A program made the position numbers and the translations under genes. DNA of 64,000 nt, taken from the NCBI GenBank assembly GCA_951812535.1, contig CATOSK010000011.1, forward strand, positions 1-64,000. The letters are read 5' to 3'. The notes beneath the pieces are model-generated. The model saw only the letters and a program-made list of their open reading frames with translations, ran no database searches and was not told the origin of the DNA. Positions 1-7,558 of the stretch are shown here, piece after piece. Source of the DNA: an uncultured Dehalococcoidia bacterium. Lineage in GTDB: Bacteria > Chloroflexota > Dehalococcoidia > Lucifugimonadales > UBA3495. The stretch's first letter is position 1; the number at the start of each line of letters is the position of its first letter.

Positions 1-1
1 C

Positions 2-721
2 TACCAGGCCCGGGTCGGAGTCCATTCCTTCGGATCCGACGGCGCGCTGGATGCGAGTCCCATTGAGTGGCGGGAGACGGGCATCGGAGCCCATTACATC
101 CAGACCGACCGGACCAACTCCTACGCATTCACGCCTCACATCGCCGAGGGTTCACGCTCCGGCGCCAATGCCATTTTCCAGTTCCGGTTCGATGAGTCCA
201 CCGGAAAACTGACTCCGAACACCCCGGACCGGTGCATCCCCAACGCCCCGGAGGGGCCCCGTCACTTCTGCCTTCACCCAACTCTCGACATTCTCTACAC
301 TTCCAACGAGCAGGGGTGCGGCGTCACCGCCTACCGCCTGGACGGGGGCAAGGGCACCCTCGCGCCCTTCCACACGGTATCGACCTTGCCGGAAGGATTC
401 GACGGGACCAATTCCTGCTCCCAGATCCAGGTCACTCCGGCCGGGAAATTCCTGTACGCTCCCAACCGGGGCCACAACAGCATCGCCGGATTCGCCCTAG
501 ACCCGTCGGATGGAACGCTGACCCCGCTGGGCCAGACGCCCACCGAGCCCATTCCCCGGGCGTTCAGCCTGGATCCCTCCGGCTCGTATCTCTATGCCTC
601 AGGGCTGGAATCAGGGCGGCTGGCCTGCTACCGGGTAAACGCGGACAGCGGCGCTCTTGAACCCCAAGAGGTTTACGGCGTGGGCAATGGTCCCATGTGG
701 GTCCTGATTATCGACCTGTAA
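2..721 (+). CDS. Lactonase-family beta-propeller protein, 3' part (5' cut by window edge)
   Basis: The reading frame is open from base 2 to the TAA at 719-721, so about 239 C-terminal residues of a longer gene are present. The protein has regularly spaced propeller-blade motifs such as FCLHPTLDILYTSNE, AYRLDGGKGTL, FLYAPNRGHNSIAGF and YLYASGLESGRLACY, each followed by a D-G-T-L turn. This is the pattern of the seven-bladed lactonase family (6-phosphogluconolactonase YkgB-type and carboxymuconate cyclase). Family members hydrolyse sugar or aromatic-derived lactones in the cytosol, but many homologues are uncharacterised, so the substrate cannot be read here. A short direct repeat (acctgtaacatt) spans the stop codon. 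It is convergent with the next gene. Confidence 0.8.
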   Translation, partial: YQARVGVHSFGSDGALDASPIEWRETGIGAHYIQTDRTNSYAFTPHIAEGSRSGANAIFQFRFDESTGKLTPNTPDRCIPNAPEGPRHFCLHPTLDILYTSNEQGCGVTAYRLDGGKGTLAPFHTVSTLPEGFDGTNSCSQIQVTPAGKFLYAPNRGHNSIAGFALDPSDGTLTPLGQTPTEPIPRAFSLDPSGSYLYASGLESGRLACYRVNADSGALEPQEVYGVGNGPMWVLIIDL

Positions 722-809
722 CATTCTACCTGTAACATTACGTACCGCCGCGGGGCGGAAGCGGGGTACGGCATCGCCGAGGGAAAGCCGCTGCTCCCGT
801 GGCTGGCTG

Positions 810-1727
810 TCAGGAACGCCAGTGGGGAGGCAGGGCTGCCTCGCCGAGGCCCATTTCCCGGGCCAGCCATTGCTCGGCAAACACGCCGTCCCTGAAACCG
901 GAAAACTGGGACTTGTAGACCTCGGTCTGCCCTTGCATGGCCCCGGTCAAAGGCTCCAGGGCCGACGCGTCCAGCGCGGCGCCGTCGGCGCCCGAAATTA
1001 GCAGGGTGCGGGCAGATACGCGGGGAGCGAACCATCGCAGGTCGAAATGGGCCAGTGTGTCCCGGACGGGCGCTTCCCGGTCCGGATGCAGCCGGAGGTA
1101 ATCGTTAATCTCTTCCAGTGGGTACGCAGATGTGCGGGCAGCAACGTCCATCGTGCGGAACAGCAGCGTTGGGGTACAAATCACACGGGTTGCCGCCGAG
1201 CCAAGGGCCGCGGTGATCAGAGGCAGGTCCGTGCCCATTGCAGCGATGCGGCTGCCATCCACCTCGGGCCGGCTGCCCAGGTACTCGAGCCCCCGAAGGC
1301 AGTCGGCGACTATCCCCCGGTAGACAAACGAGGCCGGATTGTCTATCCCGTCCGTCAGCATCCCCGGGAAGGCTGCCGAGTAGGGCTCATCGGCCTTCCG
1401 CTGTCCCCGGGCACAGATGGAGAAGGTCACGCATTGTCCGCGCTGGCCGTTGGACGTGCCCTGGGGCACCAGGTCCACCACGCTGCCGTAACGGGGCAGG
1501 AAATACCGGGCCGGAAAGGGCCCCTGACCCCGGGGAATGCTCAGGTAGCCAAAGATCCGGTAGGGGCCGATGGATGTCAGACGGACGCCGTAGGCGGCGG
1601 CGAAGTCGGTACCGCGCAGGGGGATTTCCTCGACTTCGGGTGCGGCCGGAATTCGCTCCAGCTCGTCCAGGACTGACTGCCAGTAGGCATCGAATCCCTG
1701 GGGCTTTTCATCCGTCACGGTCGCCAT
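810..1727 (-). CDS. Acetylxylan-esterase-like alpha/beta hydrolase lacking catalytic residues
   Basis: This 305-residue protein aligns by eye along its length with the neighbour at 1842-2768 (shared YRG...CRGL, EVDGSRI, Y.EI.DYLR.HP and LAHFD/LAYFD blocks), so the pair are tandem paralogues of the acetylxylan esterase/cephalosporin-C deacetylase fold. The nucleophile elbow is GHSQGG in the neighbour but reads AMGTDLPL here, so the serine is gone. The His-bearing DGHGHD segment is FSGFRDG here, so the histidine is also gone. The frame is intact with no stops. It is therefore either a retained pseudoenzyme with a binding or regulatory role, or an early pseudogene. Start is the ATG at 1727. Confidence 0.75.
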   Translation of the reverse strand: MATVTDEKPQGFDAYWQSVLDELERIPAAPEVEEIPLRGTDFAAAYGVRLTSIGPYRIFGYLSIPRGQGPFPARYFLPRYGSVVDLVPQGTSNGQRGQCVTFSICARGQRKADEPYSAAFPGMLTDGIDNPASFVYRGIVADCLRGLEYLGSRPEVDGSRIAAMGTDLPLITAALGSAATRVICTPTLLFRTMDVAARTSAYPLEEINDYLRLHPDREAPVRDTLAHFDLRWFAPRVSARTLLISGADGAALDASALEPLTGAMQGQTEVYKSQFSGFRDGVFAEQWLAREMGLGEAALPPHWRS

Positions 1728-1737
1728 GGTGAACTCC

Positions 1738-1825
1738 GTAAGAGGGTGTGTGAGAATTGAGCTCTCACCCCCATCCTAACCCCCGCCTTCGCGGGGGCAG
1801 GCTCTTCCCCCATCAAAGGGAAGGG
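1738..1825. repeat. Intergenic palindromic repeat, partial relative of the 11.3 kb element
   Basis: Between the two esterase genes lies an agagggtgtgtgag motif followed by a GC-rich palindrome (ccccgccttcgcgggg). Its ends resemble the gggcgtgtgtgtgaa terminus of the element at 11249-11388. It is probably a degraded or divergent member of the same intergenic repeat family. Confidence 0.45.
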
Positions 1826-1841
1826 ACTCTTGAGATAGTTT

Positions 1842-2768
1842 CTATGGCCCGAGATGTTCGGCCAGGAAGGCGTCGACGATGGCGTCGTGCTCGTGCTGGT
1901 TGGCGTCGTGGCCGTGCCCGTCGTAGGCGTACATCCTCTTGTTGGCGCTGCCGATGGCGTTGAACATGGCGTATCCGGTTTCCGGCGGGCAGGTGCTGTC
2001 CTGCAGTCCCACGCTGACGACGATGGGGCAGCGGATGCGGGGCGCCAGGCTGATGCCGTCGAAGTAGGCCAGGGTTTCCTCGACCTGCGGGCGGCTGCCC
2101 GGGTGCATGCGCAGGTAGTCGGCGATCTCCTGGTATGGGTAGGAGTCGGTCAGCCCAATGGCGTCGATGTACCCGCACAGGTAGGGCGCCCCCGCCGCGG
2201 CCGCCCTGACAACCTCGGGGCGGAGGGCCGCAGTGGTCACGGTAAGTCCGCCGCCCTGGCTGTGGCCGGTGACGCCGATCCTGCTCCCGTCCACCTCGCC
2301 CCGGCTCAACAGGAAGTCCAGACCCCGGCAGGCATCCATGTAGAAGCCCCGGTAGGAGTAGGTGTTGCGGTCTACGATTCCGTAAGTGAGCAGCCCCGGG
2401 TACCCCGGATTGAACTGGCGGTTGCTCCTGAGCTTTCCTCTTGGAGCGACGCTGAGCGCGGCGTAACCCTTCCTGGCCCAGTTCTTCGGGACCGGCGGCT
2501 CCATCTGGTAACCGGGGACCTGGAGCAACCCCGGCAGGCCGGTCCGGCCCCTGGGAACGGCGTACCACCCCGCAATTCGGACCCGGTCCAAACTGGTGAA
2601 AAAGACCTCGTAGACTTCGATGTCCCCGGTAGACCTCAGGGGGTCGGGAAACGCCTCGGCCTCCAGGGGGATTCCGGCGGTTTCCGATAGCACGTCCTCC
2701 CAAAAATCGTCCAAATCGGGAGGGGCGGCGACCTGGGAAACGAATTGTTCCGGTGCGGTTCTGACCAT
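1842..2768 (-). CDS. Acetylxylan esterase-type alpha/beta hydrolase
   Basis: 308 residues, the usual size of the AXE1/cephalosporin-C deacetylase family. The nucleophile elbow GHSQGG places the serine near residue 170. An acid residue sits in LQDSTCPP (Asp about 257) and histidines lie in DGHGHD (about 285-287), giving a complete Ser-Asp-His triad. These enzymes remove acetyl or other short acyl groups from carbohydrates in the cytosol. No signal peptide is visible. It lies directly upstream, on the same strand, of a paralogue without the triad, so the two may be co-transcribed or form a mixed oligomer (family members are often hexameric); that part is inference. Confidence 0.85.
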   Translation of the reverse strand: MVRTAPEQFVSQVAAPPDLDDFWEDVLSETAGIPLEAEAFPDPLRSTGDIEVYEVFFTSLDRVRIAGWYAVPRGRTGLPGLLQVPGYQMEPPVPKNWARKGYAALSVAPRGKLRSNRQFNPGYPGLLTYGIVDRNTYSYRGFYMDACRGLDFLLSRGEVDGSRIGVTGHSQGGGLTVTTAALRPEVVRAAAAGAPYLCGYIDAIGLTDSYPYQEIADYLRMHPGSRPQVEETLAYFDGISLAPRIRCPIVVSVGLQDSTCPPETGYAMFNAIGSANKRMYAYDGHGHDANQHEHDAIVDAFLAEHLGP

Positions 2769-2820
2769 GGTTTGACACGTCCGAATGGATTGGGCGTTAG
2801 TTTAAGGCCGCGGGCGGGAC

Positions 2821-3205
2821 CAATCAAGCGGCCCCCGCAGGCAAAGCAGGGGAGGGACGGCCATACAGTTACCGAAGGCAATAGTTGAGAGGGAGATGCA
2901 TGGGTGTCGAGTTGCGGCATCTGCATGGTGGTAACTTTCGGATGGGAAAGGCCGATAATTTTGGCAGGGTACGGTTTCGGGTGGCGCGGTTCAGCTGCGG
3001 CGGGGTCTGGGTCCCGTTTGGCGACTCCGGCGCTGCCGCAAGGCAACCCCCGCCCCCGCCTCCGCGGGGCAGGTTCTACGCGGGGATGACGGGGAAGTGG
3101 GTTCCGGGGGATTGGTTGCACAGGGTGAAGAAATTATGACCAAATGCGTGGGGAAACAGGACATGGTCTCAAATTGCGCGGGAAGATACGACATAGTCTC
3201 AAAAA
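2821..3205 (-). repeat. Copy A of a dispersed ~390-bp REP-containing module with terminal repeat pair
   Basis: This gene-free interval holds three parts. First are two imperfect ~33-bp direct repeats containing gacatggtctcaaa and gacatagtctcaaa (about 3147-3203). Second is a GC-rich palindromic REP-like stretch (ccgcggggcagg...gcggggatgacggg). Third is a block that on the minus strand reads accaccatgcagatgccg. The second and third parts match, in the same order, the plus-strand module at 48505-48910. The direct-repeat pair looks like an insertion-sequence end (IS21 and IS481-type ends carry such repeats). No transposase remains. Confidence 0.5.
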
Positions 3206-3215
3206 CTGCCTCTAC

Positions 3216-3245
3216 TTGACATTGGGGCGTGGGTACGTTCAGAAT
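3216..3245 (+). promoter_or_regulatory. Predicted sigma70-type promoter of the His-rich protein gene
   Basis: TTGACA (3216-3221), an 18-bp spacer and CAGAAT (3240-3245) lie about 30 bp before the GAGGAGG ribosome-binding site and ATG at 3277. This also argues against the longer ORF start at 3229, which would lie inside the promoter. Confidence 0.55.
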
Positions 3246-3276
3246 AATTACATACATGGTTTTGAGGAGGGACCCA

Positions 3277-3516
3277 ATGACAACCCACAGCGGAGACCAT
3301 TGCCACCAGCATGAGGGCGAACACTGCCACGAGCACAGCGGCCAGCACTGCCATGAGCACGGCGCCGGTCATTGCCACGTTCACGGCGACTCTGCCTGCT
3401 CGGCCATCGGCGGAGCCGAGCAGTTGGACGAACACGGCGCGGAGCACTGCCACACCCACGGCGGGGAACACTGCGCCGCGGAAGCCGATCCCCACCACGC
3501 GGCCCACGCTGCCTAG
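3277..3516 (+). CDS. Small His/Cys-rich metal-binding protein
   Basis: 79 residues starting at an ATG preceded by GAGGAGG. The sequence is built on a repeated H-C-H-x-H unit (DHCHQHEG, EHCHEHSG, QHCHEHGA, GHCHVHGD, EHCHTHGG) with about a quarter histidine and about ten cysteines. No transmembrane segment or signal peptide is seen. Such a composition points to binding of several soft or borderline divalent ions (Zn, Ni, Co, Cu). It precedes the CDF exporter gene at 3632, which has a His-rich N-terminus of its own, so storage or delivery of metal to that exporter is a reasonable inference. I do not recognise a named family. Confidence 0.75.
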   Translation: MTTHSGDHCHQHEGEHCHEHSGQHCHEHGAGHCHVHGDSACSAIGGAEQLDEHGAEHCHTHGGEHCAAEADPHHAAHAA

Positions 3517-3563
3517 CGGAGCATTGGCTCCGGTTGCTCATTAAGGGCTCAACAAAAGGCCAA

Positions 3564-3603
3564 TGGTATAATGCGGCGGCGCCCCGTCCCAGATGGGGAG
3601 CCG
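3564..3603 (+). promoter_or_regulatory. Extended -10 element and GC hairpin before the CDF gene
   Basis: TGGTATAAT (3564-3572) is an extended -10 motif with no good -35. It is followed at once by a GC-rich hairpin (ggcgccccgtcccagatggggagcc) and a short tttcgtt run. The hairpin could terminate the upstream transcript or act as a leader attenuator for the exporter gene; the sequence alone cannot separate the two. Confidence 0.4.
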
Positions 3604-3631
3604 CTTTCGTTATCGGGGTAAGGATGCCGCT

Positions 3632-4969
3632 GTGACAACTCAACATGGCCACGGCCACGACCACGAGGGGGATGACCACGGGGAGTACGGCCACGAGGCC
3701 CACGCCCACGAAGGGCATGATCACGGGGAGCATGGCCACGAGGGACATGGCCACGGGGGAGACGCTCACGAGGGGCACGACCACGAGGGGCACGCCCACG
3801 AAGGGCACGACCACGAGGGGCATGATCACGGGGAGCATGGCCACGAGGGGCATGATCACGGGGAGCACGGCCACGAGGCCCACGGCCACGAGGGGCATGA
3901 CCACGGGGAGCACGGCCATGAGGCCCACGCCCACGAAGGGCATGATCACGGGGAGCATGGCCACGAGGGGCATGACCATGACGATCATGGACATGATGAC
4001 CACGGCCATCATGGTCACGGCCACCACGACCATGCCCACGACCTGCGGGGAGCCAGCAAGCGCAGCCTGGTTATCGCGCTGGTCCTAATCGGCACCTTCA
4101 TGTTTGTTGAGGTGGTGGGAGGCATCCTCTCCGGCAGCCTGGCCCTCCTGGCTGACGCGGCCCACATGCTCACCGACGCCGCGGCCATCGCCCTGGCCCT
4201 GTTCGCCATGTGGCTTTCCAACCGTCCCGCCTCCGCCGGCTCAACCTTCGGTTTCCACCGGACAGAAGTCCTGGCGGCGCTGGTCAACACCCTGAGCCTG
4301 TGGCTGATTGCCGGCTGGATATTCTTCGAGGCCTACCACCGCTTCGCCGAGCCGCCGGAAGTGCAAGGGCCCCTGCTGTTCACCGTCGGCGTCATCGGAC
4401 TGCTGGTGAACATCGCCGCGGCCTGGGTACTGCACCGGGCTGCTGGAGAAAGCCTGAACGTGGAAGGGGCATTCCAGCACGTGATGGCCGACCTGTTCGG
4501 CTCGGTCGGCGTCATCCTGTCCGGGGCGCTCATCGTCTTCGGGCCCCGCTTCCTGCCGGACTTCAACTGGGTCATCGTCGACCCCATCCTTAGCGTCCTG
4601 ATCGCCTTGCTCATCCTCAAGGTGTCCTGGGGCCTGTTCATGAGCGTGTTCAAGGTGCTGCTGGAAGGCACGCCGGACAGCGTGGACATCTTCGAGCTTT
4701 GCAGCGAGATGGAGGAGGTGCCGGGAGTCACGCTGGTCCACGACGTCCATGCCTGGACGATCACCTCGGGCTACAACGCCTTCACCGCCCATGTCCTAAT
4801 CGATCCGACCTACGGCGGCGGCGAGGACGAGCTGCTGCTCAGGCTGCGGGCCATCGCCAAGCGATTCGGCCTGACGCATCTGACCCTGCAACTGGAGCGT
4901 TCCGCTTCCGATTGTGACCAGGAAAACCACCACGTGGAGCACCTGTTCGCAGTCACCGCCGACGACTGA
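3632..4969 (+). CDS. Cation diffusion facilitator (CzcD/ZnT-type) with very long His-rich N-terminus
   Basis: The GTG at 3632, nine bases after a GTAAGGA site, is preferred over the ATG at 3593 that has no ribosome-binding site; the product is about 445 residues. The first ~130 residues are almost only H, G, E and D in HGHEGHDHGEHGHE-type repeats. Six predicted membrane segments follow, with the two metal-site motifs HMLTD (TM2) and HVMAD (TM5), and then a cytoplasmic dimerisation domain containing HDVHAW. This is the Zn/Co/Cd proton-antiport exporter family in the inner membrane. Ordinary CDF proteins carry His-rich stretches of 10-40 residues, so this tail is exceptional. It works with the HCH protein just upstream. 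Confidence 0.92.
   Translation: MTTQHGHGHDHEGDDHGEYGHEAHAHEGHDHGEHGHEGHGHGGDAHEGHDHEGHAHEGHDHEGHDHGEHGHEGHDHGEHGHEAHGHEGHDHGEHGHEAHAHEGHDHGEHGHEGHDHDDHGHDDHGHHGHGHHDHAHDLRGASKRSLVIALVLIGTFMFVEVVGGILSGSLALLADAAHMLTDAAAIALALFAMWLSNRPASAGSTFGFHRTEVLAALVNTLSLWLIAGWIFFEAYHRFAEPPEVQGPLLFTVGVIGLLVNIAAAWVLHRAAGESLNVEGAFQHVMADLFGSVGVILSGALIVFGPRFLPDFNWVIVDPILSVLIALLILKVSWGLFMSVFKVLLEGTPDSVDIFELCSEMEEVPGVTLVHDVHAWTITSGYNAFTAHVLIDPTYGGGEDELLLRLRAIAKRFGLTHLTLQLERSASDCDQENHHVEHLFAVTADD
3645..4043 (+). repeat. Minisatellite encoding the His-rich tail
   Basis: About 400 bp of degenerate 12-30-bp tandem units of the type ggccacgaggggcatgatca / cggggagca. Units are nearly identical in places, so copy number is likely to vary by slippage or recombination, and the region is prone to assembly collapse. 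Confidence 0.85.
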
Positions 4970-5156
4970 CGGGCGAGAAAGCCCCGGCCCGCGTTTGCCA
5001 TCCCGCTCGCCGGCCCCGTTGTCCCCCGCCGCGCCAAGAACGCTTGGCCGGGGACAGCAGAGGGCCGGTCCTGTTTGCCCGCTTTCCGGTGTTGGGGGGT
5101 TATAATCCCCGGAGGGGCACAGGCAGGACGAGGCCCCCGATATGGAGGAGTGAGTC

Positions 5157-6704
5157 ATGAAGTACGACTACATCGTGGTCGGCGGCGGCTCCGCCGGATG
5201 CACAATCGCCAGTCGGCTTTCTGAAGACCCGGACCGGTCGGTGCTGCTGCTCGAAGCTGGGCCGGACTACCCGGATTTCGACCGGCTGCCCGACGACCTG
5301 AAGCTGGGGAATAACGTCTGGCTTTCCGCCTACGGCCCCCACAACTGGGGATACAACGCCCAGCTGACGCCGGAGCAGCCCGAGCTGGTCATCCCCCGGG
5401 GCAAGGCCACGGGCGGCTCCAGCGCGGTCAACGGACAGGTCCTCTTCCGGGGGATACCCGAGGACTACGACCGCTGGGCCGAGTGGGGCAACGACGAGTG
5501 GGGGTTTACCCAGGTGCTGCCCTACTTCAACAGGCTGGAGACGGACCTGGACTTCGGCGGCGACGACTTCCACGGCACCACCGGCCCGGTGCCGGTGCGC
5601 CGGTCGCCGCGCAGCGAGTGGATGGCCCATGCCCTGGCTTTTGAGCAGGCCTGCGTAGCGGAGGGGTTTCCCATCAGCGAGGACCAGAACCACCCTGAGT
5701 CCACCGGCGTCTCGCCCCGGGCCCGCAACACCATCGACGGCGTGCGGATGAGCATGGCGATCAACTACCTGGACATCGCCCGCCACCGCCTCAACCTGAC
5801 TATCCGGGGGAACGTGACCGCGCGCCGCATCCTGTTCGAGGGCGAGCGGGCCACAGGGGTGGAGGCGGAAAGCGGCGGCGAGGTGTTCACCGTCGAAGGC
5901 GGAGAGATCATCGTCAGCAGCGGGGCGATCGCCTCGCCTCAATTGCTCATGCTGTCCGGCATCGGTCCGGCGGAGCACCTCCGCAGCCTGGGCATCCGGG
6001 TGGTACAGGACCTGCCCGGGGTGGGGCAAAACCTGCGCGACCATCCCTCGGCCGCGGTCATCTACCACGCCACCGGCGAGCGGCCCGACGTGCAGGCTCC
6101 GGTCATCCAGGTCGGTCTGCGCTACACCGTGGAGGGATCGGAGCTGCGGAACGACATGCAGCTGAGCCCCATGCTGATGACCAGCGAACACCGTCCGGCC
6201 CAGGTGGTGGTGGACGAGGACGTGAACTACATCGGGATGAGCGCCAGCCTGCAGCTGGCCCTGGGGCAGGGGGAACTGACCCTCCAATCCACCGACCCCC
6301 ACGTGCAGCCCCGGCTGGACTACAACTACTACCAGGAAGAGGAGGACCTGCGCCGGATGCGGGAGGCCATCCGCCTCGGTGTCCGCATGGCGGAGCATTC
6401 TTCATTCTCGGACATCCTGCTGGAGCGGCTGATGCCGACCGATGAGGAGCTGGAAGCGGACGAACTGCTGGATGACTGGCTGCGGCGCAACTCGGGGACC
6501 TCCCACCACGTCTCCGGCACCTGCAAGATGGGCCCCGACTCCGACCCGATGGCAGTGGTGGACCAGTACCTGAAGGTAAAGGGAGTGCAGGGCCTCCGGG
6601 TCGCCGACGCCTCGGTGATGCCGGACTGCATCCGGGCCAACACCAACGCAACCACGATAATGATTGGGGAGAAACTGGCGGACTTCCTCAAGGAAGGGCG
6701 CTGA
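5157..6704 (+). CDS. GMC-family FAD-dependent oxidoreductase
   Basis: 515 residues, normal for the glucose-methanol-choline family. The N-terminal FAD-binding Rossmann motif is VVGGGSAGC (residues 7-15), the GMC signature PRGKATGGSSAVNG follows at about 80-93, and the C-terminal catalytic segment SHHVSGTCKMGPDSD holds the active-site histidine. Members oxidise primary alcohols, choline, polyethylene glycols or similar compounds to aldehydes with O2 or an electron acceptor. The substrate is not predictable. No signal peptide is visible. The start is an ATG after GGAGGAG. A TATAAT lies upstream near 5099. It is a single-gene transcript ending at the terminator near 6762. Confidence 0.9.
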   Translation: MKYDYIVVGGGSAGCTIASRLSEDPDRSVLLLEAGPDYPDFDRLPDDLKLGNNVWLSAYGPHNWGYNAQLTPEQPELVIPRGKATGGSSAVNGQVLFRGIPEDYDRWAEWGNDEWGFTQVLPYFNRLETDLDFGGDDFHGTTGPVPVRRSPRSEWMAHALAFEQACVAEGFPISEDQNHPESTGVSPRARNTIDGVRMSMAINYLDIARHRLNLTIRGNVTARRILFEGERATGVEAESGGEVFTVEGGEIIVSSGAIASPQLLMLSGIGPAEHLRSLGIRVVQDLPGVGQNLRDHPSAAVIYHATGERPDVQAPVIQVGLRYTVEGSELRNDMQLSPMLMTSEHRPAQVVVDEDVNYIGMSASLQLALGQGELTLQSTDPHVQPRLDYNYYQEEEDLRRMREAIRLGVRMAEHSSFSDILLERLMPTDEELEADELLDDWLRRNSGTSHHVSGTCKMGPDSDPMAVVDQYLKVKGVQGLRVADASVMPDCIRANTNATTIMIGEKLADFLKEGR

Positions 6705-6740
6705 AACCGGAAGGGCGCTAAGGAAGGGCGCTGAAACCGG
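6690..6740 (+). repeat. Small tandem duplication over the GMC stop codon
   Basis: The 21-bp string aaggaagggcgctgaaaccgg occurs at 6690-6710 and again at 6720-6740. The stop codon sits inside the first copy, so the second is non-coding duplicate sequence from replication slippage. Confidence 0.8.
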
Positions 6741-6761
6741 TTTCCATGACGGGGAAAGGGA

Positions 6762-6795
6762 AGGGCCGCTTATTCGCAGCGGCCCTCTTATTTTC
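6762..6795 (+). terminator. Intrinsic terminator after the GMC gene
   Basis: A perfect 9-bp stem agggccgct / agcggccct with a 7-base loop is followed by cttatttt. It lies between the GMC gene and the convergent STAS gene and may also serve the latter. Confidence 0.7.
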
Positions 6796-6838
6796 GCGGG
6801 GTTGGAAGGGGCCGAACGCACGGCCCGGCCAGTCCAAG

Positions 6839-7273
6839 TTAATCGCGGCCGAGGAGAATGTCCCTTGCCCGTTTCTTCGCGGCGCCCAGGTCCGCAACGA
6901 AATTGTCCCTGGTGAGGCGGTCCCACTGCCCGTGGTTGTTCATCGATTTTTCCACTTCCCCGGACAGGCCGCAAACGATAACCTTATAGGGCAGCCGGCG
7001 GGTGGCGAGGCCGACCAGTTCGCTGATGATTATGGCGGCCGAATCATCCACGCGCAGTGTTTCCGACAGGTCGAAAATCACCATCTGATGCCCCCGGATG
7101 TCGGTACGCAGGACCCGGCTCACCTCCCGCGCCGACTCCTCGGTAACTTCTTCGGGGAATTTCACCATCCCCGCCCGCGCGGAAAATTCGTCGGCGTCGG
7201 GGCCCAACTCAGACTCGTCCAGAATGGCGCTGTCCAGAAGGGGGGTTGAGATGATGATCTCTCTTGGTTCCAT
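6839..7273 (-). CDS. Stand-alone STAS-domain protein
   Basis: 144 residues. The central segment HQMVIFDLSETLRVDDSAAIIISELVGLA, followed by LPYKVIVCGLSGEVEKSM, matches the STAS fold (beta strand, a D-S-S/D-S-A type loop, long helix) seen in anti-sigma-factor antagonists and at the C-terminus of SulP anion transporters. The usual phosphorylatable serine falls in DDSAA. No kinase/anti-sigma partner or SulP transporter gene is adjacent, so its partner is unknown. The GLSGEVEKS wording is closer to SulP-type than to SpoIIAA-type STAS domains. Start ATG at 7273 follows a purine-rich aaaggtaagga site. Confidence 0.65.
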   Translation of the reverse strand: MEPREIIISTPLLDSAILDESELGPDADEFSARAGMVKFPEEVTEESAREVSRVLRTDIRGHQMVIFDLSETLRVDDSAAIIISELVGLATRRLPYKVIVCGLSGEVEKSMNNHGQWDRLTRDNFVADLGAAKKRARDILLGRD

Positions 7274-7558
7274 TCCTTACCTTTCCCGGCAACCGGGCTG
7301 CGGGGCTGTTTCCGGCCCGCCTGGACCCACCCCGCGAATTCATCAATGACGACCAATTACGCGACAGAGTATGCCCTTATAGCATATCAAAAAGTCGAGC
7401 CGGCGGTATTTGAGGAGCGGAAGGGTCCAGTCCGGCGATGCCCTCCGGCAGCCACCGTCCCCGGCGCTGGGCAGGAAACCCCGGCGATGTTATAAATACG
7501 GGATGCTGCCGGAACGTCCGTTTCCGGGCCGATGCCATGTTCGCCGACGGAGGGACCC

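Noticed and set aside
3229-3276. N-terminal extension of the HCH protein from the GTG at 3229
   Set aside because: It would place the start codon inside the predicted -35/-10 spacer and has no ribosome-binding site; the ATG at 3277 has GAGGAGG.
3645-4043. CRISPR-like array
   Set aside because: Units are contiguous without spacers and code in frame for a His-rich tail of a CDF transporter; it is a coding minisatellite.
5100-6398. 432-residue minus-strand ORF opposite the GMC oxidoreductase
   Set aside because: It is the antisense shadow of a clear GMC gene in GC-rich DNA; the composition (His/Val/Gly-rich, no motifs) is typical of such shadows.
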